Shown here piece after piece: positions 7,131-13,947 of a stretch of DNA of 19,151 nt. Below the pieces are notes generated by a model that saw only the letters and a program-made list of their open reading frames with translations, was not told the origin of the DNA and made no database searches. How positions within the stretch are numbered: position 1 is the first letter of the stretch; each line of letters starts with the position of its first letter. The stretch is from an uncultured Paracoccaceae bacterium (GTDB taxonomy: Bacteria > Pseudomonadota > Alphaproteobacteria > Rhodobacterales > Rhodobacteraceae), in assembly GCA_937952085.1 (NCBI GenBank), contig CALFYQ010000262.1, positions 1 to 19,151 on the forward strand, given 5' to 3'. The translations under genes and the position numbers were made by a program.

Positions 7131-7603
7131 GGATCGGACGCATCCTTCGATGGGTGGTGGGCCTGCTGGCGCTCGGCTTCGTCGGCTTTGCGATCTGGGT
7201 TCGCATGGCGCCGGACGATCCGGCGATCTGGCATGTCGACCCGGAGACGGCGGTGGAGGCGGGCCTTCGCAACGACTTCATCGTGCGGCCGGGCGGCGTC
7301 GGCGCCGATCTCCCTTCGCCGGTCTACGCCGAGACGCCGGAGGCGCTTCTCGCCGATGTGCGCGCGCTCGCGCTCTCAGAGCCGCGCACCGAGCTTCTCT
7401 CAGATGCGGACGGCTTTCTCACCTTCGTCGCCCGCTCGCGGCTGATGGGCTATCCGGACTATGTCTCGGTGAAGGCGGTTGCGGTCGAGGGCGGATCGGC
7501 GCTCTTCGTCCATTCCCGCTCCCGCTACGGGCGGGACGATTTCGGCGTGAACGCGGCGCGGGTCTCAGCCTGGCTCAGTAGCCTCGAAGCCCAGGGGAGC
7601 TAG
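7127..7603 (+). CDS. DUF1499 family membrane-anchored protein
   Basis: The 158-residue protein has a single N-terminal membrane segment (about residues 8-26, WVVGLLALGFVGFAIWV) followed by a DUF1499 domain. It ends in the characteristic block with SRSRYGRDDFGVNAARVSAWL. The domain should face the periplasm, given arginines before the membrane segment. Its function is unknown to me. The start ATG overlaps the acylase stop by four bases, so it is translated with the acylase; a shared periplasmic or membrane role is plausible but unproven. The last 39 bases overlap, tail to tail, the end of the next gene on the other strand. Confidence 0.88.
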   Translation: MRIGRILRWVVGLLALGFVGFAIWVRMAPDDPAIWHVDPETAVEAGLRNDFIVRPGGVGADLPSPVYAETPEALLADVRALALSEPRTELLSDADGFLTFVARSRLMGYPDYVSVKAVAVEGGSALFVHSRSRYGRDDFGVNAARVSAWLSSLEAQGS

Positions 7604-7864
7604 GCTGAGCCCGGGGACCGGATCGCAGCCGTCCTTCACCTTGCGCCAGGTCGGGTTGTTCAGCGACATGCCGCACATCGCGGTGTAGCTCTGCGAACCG
7701 ATGCGGATGCATGAGGTCTCCCCCATCTCGACCCGCTCGCCGCGGTTGGTGCAGTAGCATTCCGGATAGGAATAACCCTTCGCCGGCGGCGGCGGATGGA
7801 AGACCGGGCCGTCCGCGGCGGCGAGGGCCGGCAATGCGATCATGACGAGGGCGAGCGAACGCAT
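7565..7864 (-). CDS. small secreted Cys-rich hypothetical protein
   Basis: The protein has 99 residues from the chosen start. The N-terminus (MRSLALVMIALPALAAADG) is a typical Sec signal with cleavage near ALAAA-DG. The mature part is about 80 residues, with a Pro-rich stretch and five cysteines in PECYC, TSC, AMC and DGC, and a conserved-looking SLNNPTWRKV. It resembles short periplasmic proteins I recall from Rhodobacterales genomes, but no domain name can be given. The start is uncertain: an ATG at 7885 would add seven residues, and neither start has a well-spaced ribosome-binding site. Evidence that it is real: the signal peptide, the cysteine pattern, and its position in the gap before prfA. 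Its 3' end overlaps the DUF1499 gene by 39 bases on the opposite strand. Confidence 0.75.
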   Translation of the reverse strand: MRSLALVMIALPALAAADGPVFHPPPPAKGYSYPECYCTNRGERVEMGETSCIRIGSQSYTAMCGMSLNNPTWRKVKDGCDPVPGLSLAPLGFEATEPG

Positions 7865-7953
7865 CCTTCGATCATACACGCTCATTCGGGAGTCGCGAAG
7901 GCCATGCGCGCCGCCTTCCCGAGTTTCCATCGCCCGCCCGCCGCTTGACCGGC

Positions 7954-7974
7954 GCCCGGCCTCCGGGCAGGAGG
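7954..7974 (+). promoter_or_regulatory. prfA: hairpin abutting the prfA ribosome-binding site
   Basis: A six-base-pair GC stem (GCCCGG at 7954-7959, CCGGGC at 7963-7968, loop CCT) ends directly at the AGGAGG at 7969-7974, six bases before the prfA ATG. It could tune initiation; no second structure that would make it a switch is evident. Confidence 0.35.
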
Positions 7975-7979
7975 GCGCC

Positions 7980-9035
7980 ATGCTCGACCGGGAGAAGATC
8001 GAAGCGATCGTCCGCCGTCTCGGCTTCGTCGAGGCGAAGCTGGCGGCCGGGCCGCCCCCGAGCGAGCTCGCCCAGCTTTCTCGCGACTATGCCGAGCTTC
8101 GCCCTGTCGCCGAACAGGCGGAGGCCTGGCTCCGGCTCGACGCCGACCGAAAGGCCGCGGAGGCGATGCTCTCGGACCCGGAGATGGCCCCGCTCGCCCG
8201 CGAGGAGATAGAGGCGATCGAGGCGCGCCGGCCGGAGCTTGACGCCGCGATGCGAAAGGCCCTCCTGCCGAGGGACGCCGCCGACGAGCGCCCGGCGATC
8301 ATTGAGATCCGCCCCGGGACCGGCGGCGAGGAGGCCGCGCTCTTCGCCGGCGCGCTCTGGCGCATGTATTCCCGCTTCGCCGAGGCAAAGGGCTGGAGCG
8401 TCGAGGTGCTGGACGAGCAGCGAAGCGAGCTTGGCGGGCTGAAGGAGCTTGTCGCCGCGATCCGCGGCGTCGGCGTCTTCGCGGCGCTGAAATTCGAAAG
8501 CGGCGTCCACCGCGTGCAACGCGTGCCCGAGACGGAATCGGGCGGCCGCATCCACACCTCCGCCGCCACCGTCGCCGTGCTGCCCGAGGCGGCGGAGATC
8601 GACGTCGCCATCGACGAGGCCGACCTTCGGATCGACACGATGCGCGCCTCCGGCGCCGGCGGCCAGCACGTGAACACCACCGACAGCGCGGTGCGGATCA
8701 CCCACATCCCGACCGGCATCGTCGTCACGTCCTCGGAGAAATCGCAACACCAGAACCGGGCGCGGGCGATGGAAGTGCTCCGCGCCAAGCTCTACGACCG
8801 CGAGCGGCAGGCGGCGATGGCGGCGCGGGCGGCGGAGCGGAAGGGCCAGGTCGGCTCCGGCGACCGCTCCGAGCGGATCCGCACCTACAACTTCCCCCAG
8901 GGCCGCGTGACCGACCATCGCATCGGCCTCACCCTCTATCGCCTGCCGGAGATCATGGAGGGCGATCTCGACGAGGTCGTCGCCGCCCTCTCGGCGGCCG
9001 ACGAAGCGGCGCGGCTCGCCGCGGCCGACCTGTGA
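7980..9035 (+). CDS. prfA: peptide chain release factor 1 (RF1)
   Basis: RF1 recognises UAA and UAG stop codons and triggers hydrolysis of peptidyl-tRNA on the ribosome. The protein is 351 residues, close to the usual 355-360. It has the class-I factor GGQ motif at 227-229 (SGAGGQHVNTTDSAVRITH). The tripeptide anticodon is P-E-T at 183-185, fitting the PxT of RF1 and not the SPF of RF2. The C-terminal SGDRSERIRTYNFPQGRVT block is also typical of RF1. The ATG at 7980 has a strong AGGAGG. The frame stays open upstream to 7842, but without family similarity. The stop overlaps the GTG start of prmC, the enzyme that methylates Gln229, so factor and modifier are made together. Confidence 0.98.
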   Translation: MLDREKIEAIVRRLGFVEAKLAAGPPPSELAQLSRDYAELRPVAEQAEAWLRLDADRKAAEAMLSDPEMAPLAREEIEAIEARRPELDAAMRKALLPRDAADERPAIIEIRPGTGGEEAALFAGALWRMYSRFAEAKGWSVEVLDEQRSELGGLKELVAAIRGVGVFAALKFESGVHRVQRVPETESGGRIHTSAATVAVLPEAAEIDVAIDEADLRIDTMRASGAGGQHVNTTDSAVRITHIPTGIVVTSSEKSQHQNRARAMEVLRAKLYDRERQAAMAARAAERKGQVGSGDRSERIRTYNFPQGRVTDHRIGLTLYRLPEIMEGDLDEVVAALSAADEAARLAAADL

Positions 9036-9883
9036 CGAAGAGCTTCGACGCCCTCCGGAGAGACGGCGCGGTGGCGCTCGCCGCGGCCGGGATCGAAGCC
9101 GCGGCGCGAGAGGCGGAACTTCTCCTCCGCTGGGCCTCCGGCCTCGAAGCGGCGCCGCTCTCCGCGCGCGGGAACGAGCCGGCGCCGGAGGACGCGGCCG
9201 CGCGCTTCGCCGAGGGGCTGGCGAAGCGGGCCGCCCGCGCGCCCCTCTCCCACGTCACCGGCGGGCGCGAATTCTGGGGCCGCCGCTTCGTCGTGACGCC
9301 CGATGTGCTCGACCCGCGACCCGAGACGGAGACGCTGATCGCCGCCGCGCTCGACGCGCCGGAGGGCGCGACGCCGCACCGCGCGCTCGATCTCGGCGTC
9401 GGCTCCGGCGCAATCCTCGGGACGATCCTCGCCGAATTGCCGGAAGCGACCGGGCTTGGCGTCGACGCCAGCCGCGCGGCGCTCGCCGTCGCCCGCGCCA
9501 ATTTCGAGGCGCTCGGCGTGATCGACCGCGCCACGCTGAAGATCGGCGACTGGCTCGACGGGCTGACCGAGGGGTTCGATCTCATCCTCTGCAACCCGCC
9601 CTACATTCCCGAGGCGGAGCTCGAGGCGCTTTCGCCCGAAGTGCGGGAGCATGAGCCCCGCCTCGCGCTCACGCCCGGCGGCGACGGGCTCGACGCCTAT
9701 CGCCGGATCGCCCCCGACCTCGCGGCCTATCTCCGCCGCCGCGGCCGCGCGCTTTTCGAGATCGGCGCCGGCCAGGCCGACGACGTGGCGGCGATCTTCG
9801 CCGCCTTCGGCTGGCCCGAGCCGATCCGTCATCTCGACATGGACGGTCGGGAACGTGTGCTCGAATGGCGTCGGAAAGCCTGA
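9032..9883 (+). CDS. prmC: peptide chain release factor N(5)-glutamine methyltransferase
   Basis: PrmC (HemK) methylates the glutamine of the GGQ motif of release factors with S-adenosylmethionine, raising termination efficiency. The 283-residue protein has the N-terminal helical domain, the HVTGGREFWG segment (residues 74-83), DPRPETE (94-100), the SAM loop LDLGVGSG (119-126), the acidic residue Asp145 binding the ribose, and the diagnostic NPPY at 188-191, which holds the substrate glutamine. It starts with GTG at 9032, inside the prfA stop (GTGA), with little Shine-Dalgarno of its own, so it depends on translational coupling. The N-terminal domain is alanine-rich and poorly conserved, as usual. 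Confidence 0.97.
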   Translation: MTKSFDALRRDGAVALAAAGIEAAAREAELLLRWASGLEAAPLSARGNEPAPEDAAARFAEGLAKRAARAPLSHVTGGREFWGRRFVVTPDVLDPRPETETLIAAALDAPEGATPHRALDLGVGSGAILGTILAELPEATGLGVDASRAALAVARANFEALGVIDRATLKIGDWLDGLTEGFDLILCNPPYIPEAELEALSPEVREHEPRLALTPGGDGLDAYRRIAPDLAAYLRRRGRALFEIGAGQADDVAAIFAAFGWPEPIRHLDMDGRERVLEWRRKA

Positions 9884-9900
9884 TTTCGCGTCATTCGGGC

Positions 9901-10093
9901 TTGTAGCGGGCGCAGGCGGCGACTAATGTCTCAGCGTCCGGGCCTGAGCGGCGGTCCCGCTCGGGCGGATGGGCGGACGAGAGAGACCCATACAGCAACG
10001 GACGGTCCGGCGGCGCAGCCGCCTTGGATCGACGGGCGCGGCCCCGGGGGACGGGGCGCTTCCGGACCGGCGCTTGCAACGACCGAGACGAAC
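9901..10093 (+). promoter_or_regulatory. structured leader region before the DUF4167 gene
   Basis: This 210-base gap is the longest in the window. A weak promoter match is visible: TTGTAG (9901-9906), 17 bases, TAATGT (9924-9929). After it comes a 10-base-pair hairpin (GCCTGAGCGG at 9942-9951, CCGCTCGGGC at 9957-9966, loop CGGTC, one G-U pair). Then a possible three-way junction: CGGTCC (10003-10008) pairs with GGACCG (10064-10069), enclosing GGCGGC/GCCGCC (10009-10014/10018-10023) and GCCCC/GGGGC (10041-10045/10053-10057). It could be a prmC end, a regulated 5' leader, or chance folding of GC-rich DNA. Confidence 0.4.
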
Positions 10094-10864
10094 ATGAGAC
10101 CTCAGCAGAAGTCCGGCCGCTCGCGCGGCAACAAGAACCGCAACAAGGGCGGCGGCGGCGGCGGCATGGGCCATTCGCCCAACCGGGTTTACGAAAGCGC
10201 CGGGCCGGAGGGGAAGGTCCGCGGCACGCCGCAGCAGATCATCGACAAGTATCTGGCCCTGGCGCGGGATTCCCAGCTTTCGGGCGACCGGGTCACGGCC
10301 GAGAACTTCCTTCAGCACGCCGAGCATTACTCCCGCATCCTGATCGCGGCGCAGGAGGCGATGGGCATCGAGCGGCGCGACCAGCAGCAGCCTCAGGGCG
10401 GCTATTTCGACCGCAACGACAGTGACGACGACAGCCAGGACGACGGCGATCCCCGCGACGCGCGGGACGCCCGCGACCCGCGCGATCAGCGTGACCAACG
10501 CGACCAGCGCGGCGGCGAGCAGCGCAACGGCTCCGGCGGGTTCGGCGGCGAGCGCCGCGACCGGCCCCAGCCGCAGCCTCAGCCGGCCGAAGCGAGCGAG
10601 TCGGAAACGCAGCTTCCCCGCTTCGTGACCGAGCCGGCGCGCCCGGCCCCGGCGCCGGAGCCCGTCGAGGCGGCGCCGCAGGCGGCCGCGCCGCAACCCG
10701 CGGCGTCGTCCGAGAGCTTCGCGACGATCGAGCCCGATGGCGGCGCGCCGGACATCGTGGAGACGCCGGAAAGCCGCGCGGCGCCGGCGGAGCGGCCGCG
10801 CCGCCCGCGGCGGCCGCGCCGCCCCGCCGCCGAAGGCGAGACCGCGGCCGAACCGGCCGAGTAA
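10094..10864 (+). CDS. DUF4167 domain-containing protein with low-complexity tail
   Basis: The N-terminal 90 residues match the alphaproteobacterial DUF4167 domain. A basic Arg/Asn/Lys/Gly segment (KSGRSRGNKNRNKGGGGGG, 6-24) leads to NRVYESAGPEGKVRGT (30-45), then a helical block ending in AENFLQHAEHYSRIL (69-83). After residue 92 the chain is disordered: an acidic DSDDDSQDD patch, RD/RDQ repeats at about 120-139, then Pro/Ala-rich sequence and a final PRRPRRPRRP basic patch. The basic, glycine-rich ends suggest RNA binding; that is inference, as no function is established to my knowledge. The ATG at 10094 is chosen because similarity starts there, although only a weak GAG-type ribosome site precedes it. 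It follows prmC as in many alphaproteobacteria. Its stop is six bases from the convergent rsmA stop. Confidence 0.9.
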   Translation: MRPQQKSGRSRGNKNRNKGGGGGGMGHSPNRVYESAGPEGKVRGTPQQIIDKYLALARDSQLSGDRVTAENFLQHAEHYSRILIAAQEAMGIERRDQQQPQGGYFDRNDSDDDSQDDGDPRDARDARDPRDQRDQRDQRGGEQRNGSGGFGGERRDRPQPQPQPAEASESETQLPRFVTEPARPAPAPEPVEAAPQAAAPQPAASSESFATIEPDGGAPDIVETPESRAAPAERPRRPRRPRRPAAEGETAAEPAE

Positions 10865-10870
10865 CCGGGC

Positions 10871-11713
10871 CTAGAGCGCCCGCGCCAGGGCGCAGAACTC
10901 GGCGGGGGACAGGGTCTCCGCCCGTCGGGTTCCGTCGATCCCCGCCGCATCGAGAAGCCGCGCGGCGTCGCCGAGCGGCTTCAGGCTCTGGCGGAGCATC
11001 TTCCGGCGCTGGCCGAAGGCGGCCGCCGTCACCGTCTCCAGCGCGCGCGCCGGCGCGTCCGCCACCGGCTTCGCCGGGCGCAGACGAACCACTGCCGAGG
11101 TCACCTTCGGCGGCGGCGTGAAGGCGGAGGCCGGCACCTCGAAGGCGATCCGCGCCTCTGTCCGCCAGCCGGCCAGCACGCCGAGCCGGCCATAGGCGCC
11201 GCTCCCTGGCGCGGCGACGATCCGCTCCGCCACCTCCTTCTGGAACATCAGCGCCGCAACGTCCCACCAGGGCGGCCAGTCCTCGCCCGAGATCCAGCCG
11301 ACCAGAAGCGGCGTGCCAATATTGTAAGGCAGGTTGGAGATGATCCGCGGCGCCGCGCCCGGCGCGAACTGCGCCCGCGGATCGAAGCTCATCGCATCGG
11401 CAGCGTGAACTTCAAGCCGCCCCGGCCAGCGCGCCGAAACTTCTTCAAGCGCGGCGAGGCAGCGCTCGTCCCGCTCCACCGCCACCACCCGCTTCGCGCC
11501 GCCGGCGAGAAGCGCGCGCGTGAGCCCGCCGGGGCCGGGGCCGATCTCCAGCACCTCCGCCCCTTCGAGCGGGCCGGCGGCGCGGGCGATCCGCCCCGTG
11601 AGGTTGAGGTCGAGCAGGAAGTTCTGGCCGAGCGACTTCTTCGCGGCGATCCCGTGCCGCGCGATCACGTCGCGGAGCGGCGGCAGACCGTCGGCGGCGA
11701 GTTCCGCGCTCAC
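10871..11713 (-). CDS. rsmA: 16S rRNA (adenine(1518)-N(6)/adenine(1519)-N(6))-dimethyltransferase
   Basis: RsmA (KsgA) dimethylates two adjacent adenosines in the 3' terminal hairpin of 16S rRNA during late small-subunit assembly. The 280-residue protein shows KKSLGQNFLLD (25-35), the SAM loop EIGPGPGGLT (56-65), Glu80 for the ribose, Asp106, the catalytic NLPYN at 127-131, and the C-terminal PPPKVTSAVVRL block plus FGQRRKMLRQSL. The start is GTG at 11713, overlapping the pdxA stop (GTGA), so it is coupled to pdxA as the last gene of the lptD-surA-pdxA-rsmA operon. Its stop lies six bases from the convergent DUF4167 stop, leaving no room for a separate terminator. Confidence 0.98.
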   Translation of the reverse strand: MSAELAADGLPPLRDVIARHGIAAKKSLGQNFLLDLNLTGRIARAAGPLEGAEVLEIGPGPGGLTRALLAGGAKRVVAVERDERCLAALEEVSARWPGRLEVHAADAMSFDPRAQFAPGAAPRIISNLPYNIGTPLLVGWISGEDWPPWWDVAALMFQKEVAERIVAAPGSGAYGRLGVLAGWRTEARIAFEVPASAFTPPPKVTSAVVRLRPAKPVADAPARALETVTAAAFGQRRKMLRQSLKPLGDAARLLDAAGIDGTRRAETLSPAEFCALARAL

Positions 11714-12705
11714 CGGCCCGCCGGCACCGGCGTCCGCGCCCGGCCAGCCGCCATCGACGCGGCGAGGCGGATCGACTCGATCAGGCTCGTCGGGTCCGCC
11801 CGCCCGGTCCCCGCGATCTCGTATGCGGTGCCGTGGTCCGGCGAGGTGCGGACGATCGGCAGGCCAAGCGTCACGTTCACGCCGCGCGCGAAATCCAGCA
11901 TCTTCACCGGGATCAGCGCCTGATCGTGATACATGCAGAGCGCGGCGTCATAGCGGGCGCGCGCCTCCGGGTGGAACATCGTGTCCGCCGGCAGCGGCCC
12001 GAACGCGGCGACGCCCCTCGCCTTCAGCGCGGCGACCGCGGGGGCGACCACCGCCGCGTCTTCCTTTCCCATCGCACCCCCCTCCCCGGCATGCGGGTTG
12101 AGGCCCGCCACCGCGATGCGCGGGCTAGCCACCGAAAACTCGGCTTCGAGCGCGGCGGCGAGGATGAGCCCGGTCTCGACGATGGCCCCGGTCGACAACA
12201 GGTCCGGCACCGCGCGAAGCGGCTCGTGGATCGTGACGGGAACGACGCGAAGCCCCGGTGCCGCGATCATCATAACCGCCCGGGTCGCGCCGGTCAGCGC
12301 GGCGAGGAACTCGGTATGGCCGGGATAGGGAAAGCCGGCGCCGTCCTTCAACGCCTTCTTGTTGATCGGCAGCGTGACGACGCCGCCCGCGTGGCCCTCC
12401 CGCGCGAAGGCGACGGCGCGCTCGATGGAGCGGATCGCGGGCGCCGCGTTGGCCGGGTCGGGCCGGCCCAGCTCGGCCGGGGCGCCAAGCGGCTCGGCGA
12501 TCACTGGCAGCCGGCCGGTCGGCGCGCGGCGCGCCTCCTCCGGAGCGCCGATCTCATGCACGGGCAGCCCAAGCGCTGCGAGCCGCGCCGGATCGTCCAC
12601 CGCGAAACAGGGCGGAAGCGGCCCCCGCACGAAGGCGGCGGCGAGGCATTCGCCGCCGATCCCGGCCGGGTCGCCCATGGTGAGGGCGAGAGGGAGAGGC
12701 TCCAT
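11710..12705 (-). CDS. pdxA: 4-hydroxythreonine-4-phosphate dehydrogenase
   Basis: PdxA oxidises 4-phosphohydroxy-L-threonine with NAD in the DXP-dependent pathway of pyridoxal phosphate synthesis. The 331-residue protein carries TMGDPAGIG (9-17), PINKKAL (113-119), GHTEF (129-133), GLNPHAGEGG (201-210), MYHDQALIP (258-266) and LPIVRTSPDHGTA (282-294). The three metal-binding histidines are His160, His205 and His260, in the same spacing as in E. coli. After GIG the usual Pro-Glu is Gly-Glu (GGECL), a small deviation in the loop. The ATG follows the surA stop with no gap (TGAATG), and the stop overlaps the rsmA start. Confidence 0.98.
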   Translation of the reverse strand: MEPLPLALTMGDPAGIGGECLAAAFVRGPLPPCFAVDDPARLAALGLPVHEIGAPEEARRAPTGRLPVIAEPLGAPAELGRPDPANAAPAIRSIERAVAFAREGHAGGVVTLPINKKALKDGAGFPYPGHTEFLAALTGATRAVMMIAAPGLRVVPVTIHEPLRAVPDLLSTGAIVETGLILAAALEAEFSVASPRIAVAGLNPHAGEGGAMGKEDAAVVAPAVAALKARGVAAFGPLPADTMFHPEARARYDAALCMYHDQALIPVKMLDFARGVNVTLGLPIVRTSPDHGTAYEIAGTGRADPTSLIESIRLAASMAAGRARTPVPAGR

Positions 12706-13935
12706 TCAGCGGCGCTCGATCACCGCCTCGCGACGGAGGTCCTGGAGATAGCCCTCGGCGAGCCGGGTGAGCCGCTGCGTCCGGATCTGTTCGCGAAGCT
12801 GGGCGCGGGCGCGGTCGTCCACACCGCCAGAGCGCGAGCAGACGACGAAAAGCTCGACCGAGCCGTCGCCCTTGAGCGGGCGGGACGCCTGACCGGCCTG
12901 GAGGAGGCGCACCGCGTCCCGCACCGGGCCCGGCAGCGCGCTGACCAGCTTCTTGTCGATCGGGTCCATCGTCGCCTTGCCTTCGAGGTTCGGGATCGAG
13001 CCGCAGCCATCGGTCTGTTCCCGGATTCGCTCCGCCTCGGCGACGGCGGCGGCCGTCGCCGCCTCGTCGGAACCTTCGACCGGCACGGCGATGCGCCGAA
13101 TCTCCATCTCCGCCTCCTTGGCGAAGGGCGTCGCCTCGTCGCGCGTCTCGGCGACGCGGTAGATCGCGACGCCGCCCGGCGCGAGATAGGGCTGCGTGAT
13201 CCCGCCCGGCGGCGTCTGCGCGATGAGCTGGGCGAGATCCGGCGGCATCACCGTCTCCGGCACCCAGCCGACCTCGCCGCCCTCTTTCGCCGTGGGCGCG
13301 CGGGAATAGCGCCTGGCGACGGCGGCGAAACTCTCGCCCTTCTGCAGCGCCTGGAGGATGCGCCCGATCTCCGCCTCCGCCGCCGCTTCCTGGCCGGGCC
13401 GGACGGGCACAGCGATCTCGGAGAGGCGATAGGATTTCACCTGCCCCGAGGCGGCGAGCTGGATTTCCTGGTCGAGCTCCACTTCGGTCGGCGTGGCGCG
13501 GGAGCCGAAGCGCCCGTTCACCAGCTCCCTCCAGACGACCTGCGCGGTGACAAACGTCTCGATGGTCCCCGGCTCGACGCCGAGCTTCTTCATCCGCTCG
13601 GTCAGGGTCGCCCGGTCGACGCCGATGCGCTGTGCGAACTCGTCGACGCCCGCGGCGCGCTCCTCCTCGTCGGCGACGAGGTTGAACTTCTTGCCGGCCT
13701 GGACACGGAGCCGGTCGTCGATCAGCTGATCGAGCGCCGCGGAGTTGAGCTGCGGGCCCGGCTGCGCGCCATTGATCTGCAGGAGCCGCGCCCGCTGATC
13801 GATGTCGTAATAGGTGATGACGTCGTCGTTCACGACGACGGCCGGCGCGAAGGCCGTCTGCGCCGCCGCGCCGAAGGCGATGGCGCCGGCGAGGAATACG
13901 CCGGCGAGATGCGCCGCCAAGCCCGTTCGTCTCAT
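12706..13935 (-). CDS. surA: SurA-type periplasmic chaperone / peptidylprolyl isomerase
   Basis: SurA escorts outer-membrane beta-barrel proteins, LptD among them, across the periplasm. The 409-residue protein has a signal peptide (about residues 1-26) and the SurA N-terminal domain with VVVNDDVITYYDIDQR (33-48). A parvulin domain follows at about 165-265, with SEIAVPV, SRAPTAKEGGEVGWVP and TPPGGITQPY. The second parvulin-like region (about 275-370) is degenerate and holds two cysteines (311 and 366) that could form a disulfide. A C-terminal helix completes the chaperone module. The gene starts 12 bases after the lptD stop, with GGAG before the ATG, and abuts pdxA, matching the operon order known from E. 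coli. Confidence 0.94.
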   Translation of the reverse strand: MRRTGLAAHLAGVFLAGAIAFGAAAQTAFAPAVVVNDDVITYYDIDQRARLLQINGAQPGPQLNSAALDQLIDDRLRVQAGKKFNLVADEEERAAGVDEFAQRIGVDRATLTERMKKLGVEPGTIETFVTAQVVWRELVNGRFGSRATPTEVELDQEIQLAASGQVKSYRLSEIAVPVRPGQEAAAEAEIGRILQALQKGESFAAVARRYSRAPTAKEGGEVGWVPETVMPPDLAQLIAQTPPGGITQPYLAPGGVAIYRVAETRDEATPFAKEAEMEIRRIAVPVEGSDEAATAAAVAEAERIREQTDGCGSIPNLEGKATMDPIDKKLVSALPGPVRDAVRLLQAGQASRPLKGDGSVELFVVCSRSGGVDDRARAQLREQIRTQRLTRLAEGYLQDLRREAVIERR

Positions 13936-13947
13936 CTTCGCTCCGTC

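Noticed and set aside
7945..7950. TTGACC as a -35 box for prfA
   Set aside because: A -10 at the normal distance would fall on the ribosome-binding site, so the transcript would lack a usable initiation region.
10446..10515. Possible CRISPR-like or tandem DNA repeat
   Set aside because: The short repeats are in-frame codons for Arg-Asp and Arg-Asp-Gln inside the DUF4167 tail; there are no spacers of regular length.
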